From Begonia masoniana (lineage: Eukaryota; Streptophyta; Magnoliopsida; Cucurbitales; Begoniaceae): 64,000 bases of DNA. Each line of letters begins with the position of its first letter. Position 1 is the stretch's first letter. The notes beneath the pieces were generated by a model. It saw nothing but the letters and a program-made list of their open reading frames with translations. It had not been told where the DNA came from and searched no databases. Where the stretch lies: assembly GCA_022432975.1 (NCBI GenBank), contig CM039511.1, positions 21,478,557-21,542,556 on the forward strand, written 5' to 3'. Both the position numbers and the translations under genes were made by a program. Shown here one piece after another: positions 23,012-34,291 of the stretch.

Positions 23012-25685
23012 ATCTCCCGTACAATATTATATATATATATATATATTGATATATATCTAATATATATATATATATATAATATATATAATATATTCTATCA
23101 TGAGATTTGTTTTATCCCTATACTTTTAACTAAACTCTAGCGGAATATAACCAAAAAATAGAAATTGAAATTGAATCAGAATTGAAACTATGTTTAAAAC
23201 CATTAAAAACAAACGATTAAATATTTAAAGTAAAACAATTAAAAACAATTTAAATTAAACATGAGTTTAAGGAATCGGCCACAAGAATGGCAGAAGGGAC
23301 ATTTTGTCCCAAAATGCCATGGTCCGATTGATTGCCCAATCGGGCAATCGATTGCCACAAGCGATCACTGCTAGGCGATCATTCGCCTGGCAGATCCCCC
23401 TCTGGCGATTTTAACTACCACCATACCGAGCGATCGCAGCGCTCGTTCGGCATGCGCCTTGGGAATTCCTTCTAGAGCGCAAATCCAAATACCAAGAGGG
23501 GGCGACGATTTGACCTCACCCTGCGATCGATCGCTAAGGTCCTCTGGAAACGATTTCCAGAGGACTTGCTTCCTCCTTTCATCCGCTTCCTTTCTTTCCC
23601 CCCTCTTCACACTTCACTTCTAACACCAACTTCACACATTCAACCATACGATCAAACAATAACTCTCACCATAGTCTTCAAACAATAATTCACTCACAAC
23701 CCCATCAATTTCTCATTTACCATCACCCCATCACGACTCAAAACTCGATAAAAACCCAATCCTTTTTTGGTAAAACCAACCTGCGTGGATATTTTTAAAA
23801 CCTACCAAATCCCTGTTTTTGAAATCACCCAAACGTTTTATCAAATTTGGTTTCCAAAACATTTCAAACATCAAGCCTTAACCTATCGTAAGCGAACCAG
23901 ACACCCGAAAATGTTTCTATCTAGCAATAAATCTATCTATTCAACCCATTACCCAACATGTCTCCATACCCTCACAACACTTACATAATTCCCCACGGGT
24001 CAGGCCAGCATCGCCTGGCGCAACACACCACTACCACTCAAGCCATCCTCCGTCAACTTATCACTCCTGCCGTGGAGGATCCTCATCGCTCCACCTGTTT
24101 CCCCTCGTCGTCACCTACATCATACAGACAACCTATGAGATAAAAGCTCACAAGCTCTCATAAAGCCTGCATGCTGTGCTGTATGAGTTCATAATCCATG
24201 CATCATTTTCATTACTTTATACTTTACTCTGTGGTTCAGCGGATCTCTTTCCCACTACCGTAGAGAGACACGCCAGCGGTCGCTACTCCGCATTCCAGCT
24301 AGAGGGGAAGGGTACCGCTTACAACACTACAGCCGGTCCCTGAGCTCCATATCGCTGACCGTAACTAACTGATACGTGTTTATGTGGATTGTACGAACCC
24401 GTAAGTCGATCTACACACTAGATCATAGCCCCTCTGCAAGACCACATCGCCATTTTCTTTAAAACATCGTGCGACTTTTTCGTTTTCATGCTTTATAAAA
24501 CCCAGGAACTGCGTAGCAGTTTCATATGACAGCAAGTAAACCTACGGATTGTACCACGAGACATAAAGCAATTACAAGCATAACCTATACCGCACTAATT
24601 CGAACTACCCAACCAAACACAAATTTTAGCCTTACCGTCTCTGAAAACTCCATCGAGACGACTTCGACGGACTGGTGAGGCCAATCGGCCCAGAAAGATC
24701 ACGAGTACTTACCTCGTTTCCACAGCAGCTCAAGCTCCTGCCACGAGCGTGTTACCTAACAATTTAAGACGTTTAGTCCGGTAATGAATCACCCCTCGAA
24801 CGTCCAAAGTCAAACCAAAACCTTAACCAGAATTTTCCTAAAAGCTTAACCTAACTCACGAAACGTATTTTAAACAATGATGAACGCGCTCCATAGTTTA
24901 AATTCACCATGAACGAGTTTGCCGAAAAACCCAGAAGGGCCAGTTTAACACTTGCTTCCCAAATGACTCGAACTTCGTCCAAGACGGCAATACGTCCTAT
25001 ACAGTCGAATCGACAACAAGCTATCGCTTCCACAACCCTAAATCTCTCGCTTTTTTTTAAACAAAACTAAAACGAAACCCCTAATTATTTAAACTCCTAA
25101 AAATCGAAATCAATTGCCTAATATCGTAGATTCATACCTAAGCGTTTGATTTGATTAGAAAAACGTGAAGAAACGAAACAACGGAGCACGATCGTCAGGT
25201 CGGCATGGATTGCGTGAGGGAAAGAGAGGAAATCGCACTCTCCTGGCGACGTGAAGAGCAGGAGAAATGGAGAAGAAGAAAGATGTTTGTTTATTTAATA
25301 TTAAAATTGCTTGGCAAATTACCATTTTGCCCTTCCTTTTGTTTTCTATTGGTTCGTTCTTTTATTTCTTTAATTACCGACGATTCGGTGTTCTCCAACT
25401 CCTCCTGTTCACCATAACTGTTAACGTATGACTAGGCTCCATTAAAACTTCTGTTCGCAATCAACTTCGTTTACTATTTTTACCAAATTATTCTTATATT
25501 ACGTTGAATGGAACTTCTGAATATCGCATTATTATTCCGAAAATCCATAAATTTTCCTTAAAATTTGCTAGTCGCGTTCGGCTTGTAATGACACGTCTTT
25601 TTCGTAAACGAGCTTGATTTGGCATATTCACAAACATGTCATCACATAATATAATATAAATATCCAGTACAAGCCGGGTATTACT
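23012..25685 (-). mobile_element. 3' LTR of element 2, outer end lost
   Basis: Matches 30373-32963 along most of its length. The inner end (plus strand GTACAAGCCGGGTATTACT) adjoins the polypurine tract, with the expected terminal CA reading CT. At the outer end, similarity begins only at ATCTCCCGTACA; about 26 bp of the LTR terminus are replaced by other sequence, so the right-hand target-site duplication cannot be checked. An (AT)n run sits at 23025-23095. Confidence 0.85.
23025..23095. repeat. (AT)n microsatellite
   Basis: Long imperfect TA/AT tract in the element 2 3' LTR. The 5' LTR has only a short ATATATAT at the same place (30412-30422). Confidence 0.9.
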
Positions 25686-25702
25686 TCCACCCACCTATTT
25701 AG
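25686..25702 (-). other. Polypurine tract of element 2
   Basis: The minus strand reads TAGGTGGGTGGAAG just before the 3' LTR, the purine-rich primer for plus-strand DNA synthesis expected there. Confidence 0.75.
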
Positions 25703-27000
25703 AATTTTGTCCTCAAAATTAAATCATACAAACAGCTCATGATACTTAAGCTCATATCATGCTGTCGTTTCCCTGTAGCTTCTTCCACCAGTCGTGGGTT
25801 CCGCCATAAGACTTTGACTAGCGGAATCTCTTGTTGCGCAATACCTTGATGGAAGACTCAAAATACGTACCGGCCCCTCCTCATATGTCAAGGTAGGCTG
25901 TACCCTCGTCTCTCTAGCCTCCACATATGCGACGGATCGCGCAAGACATTTCTGAGCAGAGAGCACATGAAATACGTCGTGGATACCCCCCATAGAAGCC
26001 GGAAGCTCTAATCTGTATGCCATCTTTCCGATCCTTTTCAGAATAGGAAAGGGTCCCACATAACGAGGGTTCAACTTACCCCTTCTTCCGAATCTCGCAA
26101 CGCCTTTAAATAGAGAAACTTTAAGATAAACCTCGTCACCTTCTTCGAACTCTAGCTCTCTCCGTCTCGTGTCAGCATAGCTCTTCTGTCGGCTCTGAGC
26201 TATCTCAATATGTTGTCGGATAACGGTAATCTTCTCTACCATTTGTTGTAGAATCTCTGGACCAACGACGCTGGTCTCACCGACCTCGTCCCAATATAAC
26301 GGAGACCTACACTTTCGACCGTACAAAGCCTCATACGGTGCCATGCCAATGGTAGCCTGGAAGCTGTTGTTGTACGAGAACTCAATTAAAGGAAAATATC
26401 GGCTCCACGAGCCCTGAAACTCCAGCACACAAGCTCTGAGCTATCCTCAAGAATCTGATTAGTCCTCTCTGTCTGTCCATCAGGCTGAGGATGAAATGCC
26501 GTGCTGAAATTAAGCTGAGTCCCCATAGCTTTATGCAGGCTCCTCCAGAACTTCGAAGTAAATCTCGGATCACGATCTGAGACTATAGAAACTGGCACTC
26601 CGTGCAGTCTAACAATCTCCTGCACATGAAGCTCGGTGAGCTGGTCCATAGAAGATGTCATCTTCACAGATAAGAAGTGGGCCGACTTTGTCAATCGGTC
26701 CACGATCACCCAAACACCATCATGGCCCTTCGTTGTCCTCGGGAGCCCCACAATAAAATCCATGGAGATCTACTCCCATTTCCACTCTGGAATAGGCAGT
26801 GGCTGTAGTGTTCCGGCCGGCCTCTGATGTTCTGCCTTTACCTGTTGACAAACCTGGCAATTTTCTACATATTTTGCAATCTCCTGTTTCATGTTAGGCC
26901 ACCAGAAATGTTGTTTCAAATCCCGGTACATCTTGGTACTTCCCGGGTGCACATATTAAGCCGAAGAATGTGCCTCGGCCAATATCTCTTTCTTCAGATC
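25703..27000 (-). pseudogene. Element 2 integrase with chromodomain-like tail
   Basis: On the minus strand: a zinc-binding part at about 26990-26830 ([19 protein letters not shown], then CQVCQQVK; a stop lies just before HPG), a core in the frame 26763-26386 with D in MDFIVGLP, D in [13 protein letters not shown] and E in DGQTERT, then after a frameshift near 26400 the frame 26428-25757 with [19 protein letters not shown] and [18 protein letters not shown]. After a frame change past PVRIL, an alternative frame reads IPLVKVLWRNPR and EEAT, the pattern of a chromodomain tail, which would place element 2 among the chromoviruses (Tekay-like). Catalytic residues are intact but the frame is broken. 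Confidence 0.9.
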
Positions 27001-28469
27001 CTCGTCGTTAGGCACGTACCACCTATGCCTGAACTTCAGAATACCATCATCTGATAAGTGAAAATTCGACGAGTCACCCAACGTCATACTCGATCGAAGC
27101 TCCTCGTACTCCGTATCATTCTGTTGAGCTTCGCGTATCTTATCCAAAATAGTCGGCCTGAGAGAAATGTTGGTGAGCATACTGGACAATTCTGCCACTA
27201 TCTCCACATCAAACCTCTCAATCTCACACCGCAGTGTAACTGACATTGCTGCTAGTGATGGCTGACTCGTAGAAGGCACTCTACTCAAGGCATCAGCAAC
27301 CTTGTTCGCCTTTCCTGGATGGTACTTGATATCAAAATCGTAGTCTTTGACGAACTCAAGCCACCTTCTCTGTCGCATATTCAGCTCCTTTTGCGTAAAT
27401 AGATACTTCAGGCTATTGTGGTCAGAAAATATCTCGCACTGCTGCCCATATAAATAATGTCTCCATATCTTCAGTGCGAAGACCAATGCTGCTAACTCAA
27501 GGTCCGTGCGTAGGGTAGTTCAGCTCGTACGGCTTCAGCTGCCGAGAAGCATAAGCATAACTCTCCTCTCCTGCATCATACACAACCGAGGTCCAACTCC
27601 TGACGCAGTCACAATAAATACTGAAGCCTTGTCATCCTTAACAGGTAACGCCAATACTGGAGCTGTGTCAATCTCTGCTTTAATTCCATAAAACTGCTAT
27701 CACAAGCAGACGACCATATAAATCTCTCTTTCTTTCGAGTCAGACGCGAACGAGGAGTGCGATCTTCGAAAATCCCTCTATGAACTTTCCGATATAGCTA
27801 CCAGCTAATCCGAGAAATCCACCACCACCTCACGTACGGTCTTCCGGCTGTGGCCATCTCTGACCACCTGAATTTTGCTCTGGATCAACAGAAACTCATT
27901 CTGCATATAGTATGGCCAAGGAAGCGTCACTCTTGTCTAGCCAAAACTCGCACCTTCAAAAAACTTTGGATACAGCTGGCGTTGACTCAGAATCTGTAAA
28001 ACATCCTCAGATGGTCCTCGTGTTCTTCCTTCGTCTTAGAGTAGATCAGGATATCGTCGATGAAACCACCACAAACGTGTCCAAGTACTCCTTGAAGACA
28101 CGGTTCATCAAATCCATGAACGCTGCAGGGGCAGTAGTAAGATCCAAAAGACATGACAAGGAACTCATAATGCCCGTACCTCATTCGGAAAGCCGTTTTC
28201 CTGAATATCATCCTTCCGGACATTCAGCTGATAATACCCAGCGCAGGTCAATCCTGGAAAACACTCGGGCACCTTGTAGCTGATCAAACAAGTCATCGAT
28301 CCGAGGCAATGGATACTTATTTTTCATCGTCAATTTGTTCAACTCCCTGTAATCAATGCACATCCTGAGGGTCCCGTCTTTCTTCTTGACTAATAGAACA
28401 GGCGCAGACCCCAGGGTGAACCAGCTGGTCGAATAAAACCCTTCTCTAACAACTCATCAAGCTGAGTCT
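27001..28469 (-). pseudogene. Element 2 reverse transcriptase-RNase H
   Basis: Minus strand. The RT N-terminus (DYRELNKLT region) is near 28350. RT motif [19 protein letters not shown] has its catalytic FIDD at 28053-28064. RNase H runs from about 27650 and ends in the open frame 27486-26956, which has [11 protein letters not shown] with the catalytic Asp kept, [16 protein letters not shown], and then the linker to integrase. Many single-base indels separate these pieces. Active-site residues are better kept than in element 1, in line with element 2 being younger. Confidence 0.9.
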
Positions 28470-29088
28470 TCACTCCTTTAACTCGGCTGGTGCCAACCGA
28501 TAATGATTCTTAAACCTTGGCGCGGCATTTGGATAAACATCAATAGTAAATTCAATCTCCCGGTCTGGCGGTAACCCGGGAAGATCATCGAGGATTATAC
28601 CAGAGAATTCTCTAACTATAGGAATGTCGCTCGGCTTCACTCCGCTGAGCAACTGAATATCAAATACTGAGGCCAAGTAAATAGAGCACGCACCTTTAAA
28701 CTGCTCCGTTGACCTTCATAGAATAAGAAATAGGCGAGCGTACTCAATCTGTTCATCGCCTGATAAGAAAACTCGGCTTTACCCAGGGGTCGAAAGGTGA
28801 CAATCCCGGATCGACAATCGATGGTGGCGAAGTGCTGTGATAGCCAGTCCATCCCCAAGATAAGATCATAATGTTCTATGCCTATAATAATAAGGCGAGC
28901 ATAGAGGGTTCTATCCCCAATCGAGATAATATTGCCCGGGAACCACACGACCCTTACTGCATACGCTCCTCCCGAAGTAGCATCACACTATATTTGCCCT
29001 CTGCTAACTCAGGCGCAAGCTTCAATCTAGACACACAAGCATGGAACAAAAGAGTGCGTAGCCCCTGTGTCTAACAAAGAAAATACAG
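28470..29088 (-). pseudogene. Element 2 protease and RT linker
   Basis: The minus-strand frame 28948-28637 includes the protease C-terminal motif LILGMDWLSQHFATIDCR. The frame 28676-28470 has DLPGLPPDREIEF and YRLAPAELKE, the linker into RT. The active-site region near 29050 is frame-broken and I cannot read a clean D-T/S-G there. Frames overlap at 28637-28676, which marks a frameshift. Confidence 0.82.
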
Positions 29089-30207
29089 CTATACACCCAT
29101 AATCAATATAGTACCTGCTATCACGGCAGGTTGATCCTCGTTATCGACATCACCAGGCTCTATAAATGCGAAGATCCTCGGCATAATCCTCCTCTGATCA
29201 CTGCCTGACTGATCTCGACCCTGTTTCGGGCAGTCTTTAATAAAATGGCCGACTTCACCACATTTGTAACATTTATTAGTGCCCACTCGGCACTCTCCGT
29301 TGTGCTCTCTCTGACACTTGGGGCACCAAGGCATTTGTGAAGCCCCCTTATACTTGCTTCCCTTTGCCTCGATCGTTGCCTCCTTCCAAGGGTCTTTTAA
29401 CTCCCCTCTGTTGTTGTTGAGGCTGTGTTCTAGGCTGCCAACCTCGATTCAGAGACTGAGGACGTATCTCTCGGAAGAAACCTCTAGATGGCTCCCTCGG
29501 TTTGGCAGAATCTCTATCAACTGCCTCAATATCAAGCGCCCTGGCCACTATCTCGTCGTATGATACATTCCGCACCCCAGATATAGTAAGGCGCATCCGG
29601 AACTCCTGACTAAGTCCCTGTAAAAATCGGCATACCTTGTCCTCGTTAACGCTGACCTGACGTGGCGCGAATCGAGAAAGGGCTTCAAACTTCCTCACGT
29701 ACTCGGCAATAGAACTGACCTTCCGTAACTGCATAAACTCAACCAATTTCGTCTCCCGTACGGTATGGCTGAAATACTTGTCAGAGAACAACTCTCGGAA
29801 TCTCCCATCCCATAATCGTCACGTCGGTGGTCGTCTTGATGGAATCCCAACAAAATCGGGCGTCCAGTGCCAAGTGGTAGGTCACCAATGCGACCCTATC
29901 TCCGTCGTCTATGCTAGCATACGCCAGCATGTCCTCCATAGTGCGAATTCACTCCTCGGCTGAAGAGGGATCCATAGACTGTCCATTGAATACAGGAGGT
30001 TGGAGCTTCTAGAATCTCTCCATCCTCTTATTGCCAGGAGTTGCCTGGCCTCTCGAGCTCTAATGCCCTCTCGATCAATAAGGGTGCCCAATGTTGAGAT
30101 TGTCTCTCCATTTACTGAGCCTGCCGCTCCATATGCTGGGCAATAAAGTCCTTAAGGGTATCAATTGTAACGTCTCGGTCATCTCGATCGTTTCCTCGAC
30201 GCACCAT
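29089..30207 (-). pseudogene. gag: Element 2 gag
   Basis: The likely start Met is at 30207 on the minus strand (MVRRGNDRDDRDV). The N-terminal half is broken by stops and shifts. The frame 29791-29348 gives VAEYVRKFEALSRF-type gag core (here IAEYVRKFEALSRFAPRQ) and a Gln-rich linker. The frame 29334-29089 carries one zinc knuckle CYKCGEVGHFIKDC, preceded by a Cys-rich stretch CPKCQREHNGEC. Element 1 has two standard knuckles at the same place. Non-functional as it stands. Confidence 0.87.
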
Positions 30208-30355
30208 AGTTCTATAACTCCTATATAGGTTAAAACACAAAACTCTAAGAAAATAGAAATAAAATAAAGCTATAAACATACTTACAGTTGATGAAGAATG
30301 TCCGCGTAGTGGCTGTGCAGTCGAGTAGTCTACAGAACCGATTTTAAAACCCGGG

Positions 30356-30368
30356 GGCTCTGATACCA
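30356..30368 (-). other. Primer binding site of element 2, iMet
   Basis: Minus strand TGGTATCAGAGCC, four bases inside the 5' LTR boundary at 30373; complementary to tRNA-iMet. Confidence 0.95.
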
Positions 30369-30372
30369 TAAT

Positions 30373-32963
30373 TGTCACGACCCTAAAGCTGTACCCAATC
30401 TCCCGTACATGTATATATATATTTTATCCCTATACTTTAAATAAACTCTAGGCGGAATATAAAATGAAATAGAAATTGAAATTGAATCAGAATTGAAACC
30501 TATGTTTTAAACCATTAAAAACAAAATGATTATATAATTTAAAGTAAAACAATTAAAAACAATTTAATTAAAACATATTTTAAGGAATCGGCCAAAAGAA
30601 GGGCAGAAGGGACATTTTGTCCCAAAATGCCATGGCCGATCGATCGCCACAGGCGATCACTGCCAGGCGATCAGTCGCCTGGCAGATCTCCCCTCTGGCG
30701 ATTTACCACCATACCGAGCGATCGCAGGCGATCGTTCGGCATGCGCTCTAGAATTCCTTCCAGAGCGCAATCCAAAATACCAAGAGGGGCGATCGATTGC
30801 CCTCTCTGGCGATCGATCGCCAAGTCCTCTGGAAAACGATTTCCAGAGGACTTGCTTCCTCTTTCATCCTGCTTCTTTCCCCGCTTTCACACTTCACTTC
30901 TAACACCAAACTTCACAATTCAACCATACATATTCAACATAACTCTCAACCATATTCTTCAACAATAACTCACTCACAACCTCATCAATTTCTCATTTAC
31001 CATCGCCCCAAAATAACGACTCAAAACTCGATAAAAACACAATCCGTTTTCGTAAAAACAAACTGCGTGGATATGTTTAAAACCTAAACAAATCCACCTG
31101 TTTTTGAAATCACCCAAACGGTTATCAAATCGGTTTCCAAAACATTTCAAAACATCAAAACTTAAACCTATCGACTATACAGAACCAAACACCCTAAAAT
31201 GTTTCTATCTATACAATAAATCTATCTAATTCACCATTAGCCCAAAATGTCTCAATACCCTCAAAACACGTACATATTTCCCCACGGGTCAGGCCAAGCA
31301 TCGACTGCGCAACACACCACTGCAACCCATCCTCCGTCAACTGGATCACTCCTCAGGTGGAGGGATCTCATCCTCATCTGTTTCCTCGTAGTCACCTACA
31401 CCATACAGACACCTATGAGATAAAAATCTCAGCAAGCTCTCATAAATGCAATGCATGCTGTGCGTATGAGTTCATAATCATGCATCATTTTCATTACTTT
31501 ACTTTACTCTGTGGGTGTCACCGAGATCTCTTCCCACTAACCGGAGAGAGCACATCCAGCGGTCGGACTACTCTTTCCAGCTAGAGGAGGGGTACACGCT
31601 TACAACACGTACAGCCGTGCCTGAGCCCCATCTCGCGTGACCTGTAACTATATGAGTACGTGTTAGATGTGGTATTGTGACAGACCCGTAAGTCGATCTA
31701 CACAATAGATCAATAGCCCCTCTCCAGGCCACATCGCCATTTTCTTTAAAATATCGTGCGAAAATTCGTTTTTCATGCTTATAAAACCCGTGATGCGCGA
31801 GCAGTTCAATATGACATAAAGTAACATACATGATTTGTACCATCGAGACAATAAGCAATTAAAAGCATACCTATACAGAACTAATCCTAACTACCCAACC
31901 AAAACAAATTTTAGCCTATACGTCTCTGAAACTCCTCGAGACGACTTCGACGTATGGTGTAGGCCAATCGGCCAGAGAAGATCACGAGAACTTACCTCGT
32001 GTCCAAAGCAGCTCAAGCTCCGTCCACGAGCGTTGTTTACCTAAGCAATTTAGAACGTTTATCGTTAAAACGAATTCAAACCTCTAAACGTCCAAATTCA
32101 ACAAAAACCTTAACTAAAGAATTTTCCTAAAATCTTAACCTAACTAATCGAAGTATTTAAACAACGATTAACGCTCAATAGTTTAAAATCACCATTAACG
32201 AGTTTTCCTAAAAACTCAGAAATTCTCCAATTTTAACATTTCTCACAAATCACTCTAACTTCGTCCAAGAATGTTCAATACGTCATATACATTCGTAATC
32301 TACAACAATCTATCGATTCCGAACCTTAAATCTTGATTTTTTTAACAAAACCCTAATTATTTAAACTCCGTAAAAATCGAAATAAATGCTCTAAGATCGT
32401 AGATTCATACCTAGAGCGTTGATTGGAGGAGAAAACGTGAAGAAAATGAAACGAACGGAGCACGAATCGGAGGTCGGAATGGATTACGTGAGGGAGAAGA
32501 GAGAAATCGCACTCTCTGGCGATCGTGAAGAGCAGGGAGAAATAGAGAAGAAGAAAGAAGTTTGTTATTTAATTTACAATTGACTTGGAAAATTACCATT
32601 TTGTCCTTCCTTTGTTTTCTATTTGTTTTGTCCTTTATTTCTTTAATTAACCGACGATTCGGTTTCTCCAAACTCTCCAATTTCACCAAAACTTCAACTT
32701 ATTACTAGGGTTCCATTAAAACTGTCCGTTCGCAAATCGAACTTCGTTTACTATTTTTACCAAAATGTCTTTTATATTACGTTGAACGTAAATTTTCGAA
32801 ATATAGCATTATTATTCCGAAAAATCCCATAAATTCCTTAAAATTCTTATTACTCGTTAGGATTGTAATGACACTTTCTTTTCGTAAAACGAGCTTGATT
32901 TGACATATTCACAAAAATGCCATCATATAATATAATAATATTCCGTACAAGCCGGGTATTACA
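30373..32963 (-). mobile_element. 5' LTR of element 2, complete
   Basis: The minus strand starts TGTAATACCCGGCTTGTAC (32963) and ends GGGTCGTGACA (30373), 2591 bp. It is followed on the right by TTCAC, the complement of the GTGAA target site seen at 20391-20395 in contig A. It contains the arm pair, a GATCGATC-rich zone (30630-30830) and a short ATATATAT. Small frames inside are not genes. Confidence 0.93.
31395..31963 (-). promoter_or_regulatory. Complementary arm pair within element 2 LTR
   Basis: Minus-strand arm 1 CCTACACCATAC (31952-31963) and arm 2 GTATGGTGTAGG (31395-31406) pair at all 12 positions, loop about 545 nt. Arm 1 follows AGGTAAGT (31990-31997 region) and arm 2 continues as GTGA. 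This version (CACCATAC) differs from family 1 (CATCACAAAAC) on both sides in a compensating way. Confidence 0.5.
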
Positions 32964-34291
32964 TTCACAGCATAGTCTAGGATCCTTACTGGTTTCTCCT
33001 CAAAAGTAAGAGTGGGATGAATTTCAATACTCTGCTGTTCCACCACTTGAGATGGATCCCTCAAGCACTTCTTCAGCATAGAGACATGGAACACATTGTG
33101 AATCCCTTCCATCGAGGCTGATAACTCTAACTGATATGCTGTTTTCCCAATTCTCTTCAAGATTGGAAAAGGTCCAATAAATCTGGGATTCAACTTGCTT
33201 CTCTTTCCAAATCTCACAACCCTTTTGAATGGTGATACCTTAAGAAAAACTTCATCACCTAGTTCGAATTCCAATTCTCTACGTCTGCAGTCAGCATAAC
33301 TTTTATGTCGGCTCTGAGCTGTCAAGATTCTCTGTTGGATGAGAGTAATCTTCTCAACTGTTTGTTCAACAATGTCAGGACCAAGCAACCGTGCTTCCCC
33401 AACTTCATCCCAACACAAAGGAGATCTGCATTTTCGTCCATACAACGCTTCATATGGTGTCATACCTATGGTTGCCTGAAAACTGTTGTTATAAGAAAAC
33501 TCCACCAAGGATAAATATTTACTCCAAGATCCTTGAAAATCTAAAATACATGCACGAAGCATATCTTCTAAGGTCTGAATAGTTCTCTCGGATTGTCCAT
33601 CTGTTTGAGGGTGAAAAGCTGTACTAAAATTAAGCTACGTACCCATAGCCTTGTGTAAACTCTTCCAGAACTTAGATGTAAACCTAGAGGTCTCGGTCTG
33701 AAACTATAGTGCTGGAAACTCCATGCAATCTAACAATCTCTTGCACATACAACTCAACAAGCTGATCCATAAAGTATGTCATCCTCATAGGCAGAAAGTG
33801 GGCAGATTTGGTTAATCGATCAACTATTACTCATATTGCATCATGTCCCTTTGCTGTCCTAGTCAATCCCACAACAAAGTCCATCGTTATTTGCTCCCAT
33901 TTCCATTCGGGAACTGGTAATGGTTGCAATGCTCCTGCAGGCCTCTAATGTTTAGCTTTAAACTTGTGACAAACTAACACAATCCTACGTACTCTGCCAC
34001 ACTTCTTTTTATATTTGGCCACCAATAGTGTTGTTTAAGGTCTCTATACATTTTTGTACTTCCAGGATGGACGGAGAGTCTAAAAGAATGTGCCTCCAAA
34101 GAATCTCATTTAGAAGTTCTATATTGGCAGGAACAAACCATCTATTCCTAACTTAAGGACTCCATCATCTGAATAGTTGAAATCCGATTTACCAGCAGAC
34201 TCTATGCTTGATTTGTACTTGTTGCACTCCGCATCATTTGTCTGAGCTTCCTTTATCCTATCCAACAGTGTAGGCTTCAAAGATATGGCTA
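32964..34291 (-). pseudogene. Second copy of element 1 integrase (contig B)
   Basis: Inverted near-duplicate of 19066-20395. The open frame 33562-32909 covers the C-terminal half. It shares the same stops (including the TGA in the GHDAI region) but has its own single-base indels, for example around 33688. It is ended at 32964 by the element 2 LTR with target site TTCAC. Confidence 0.92.
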
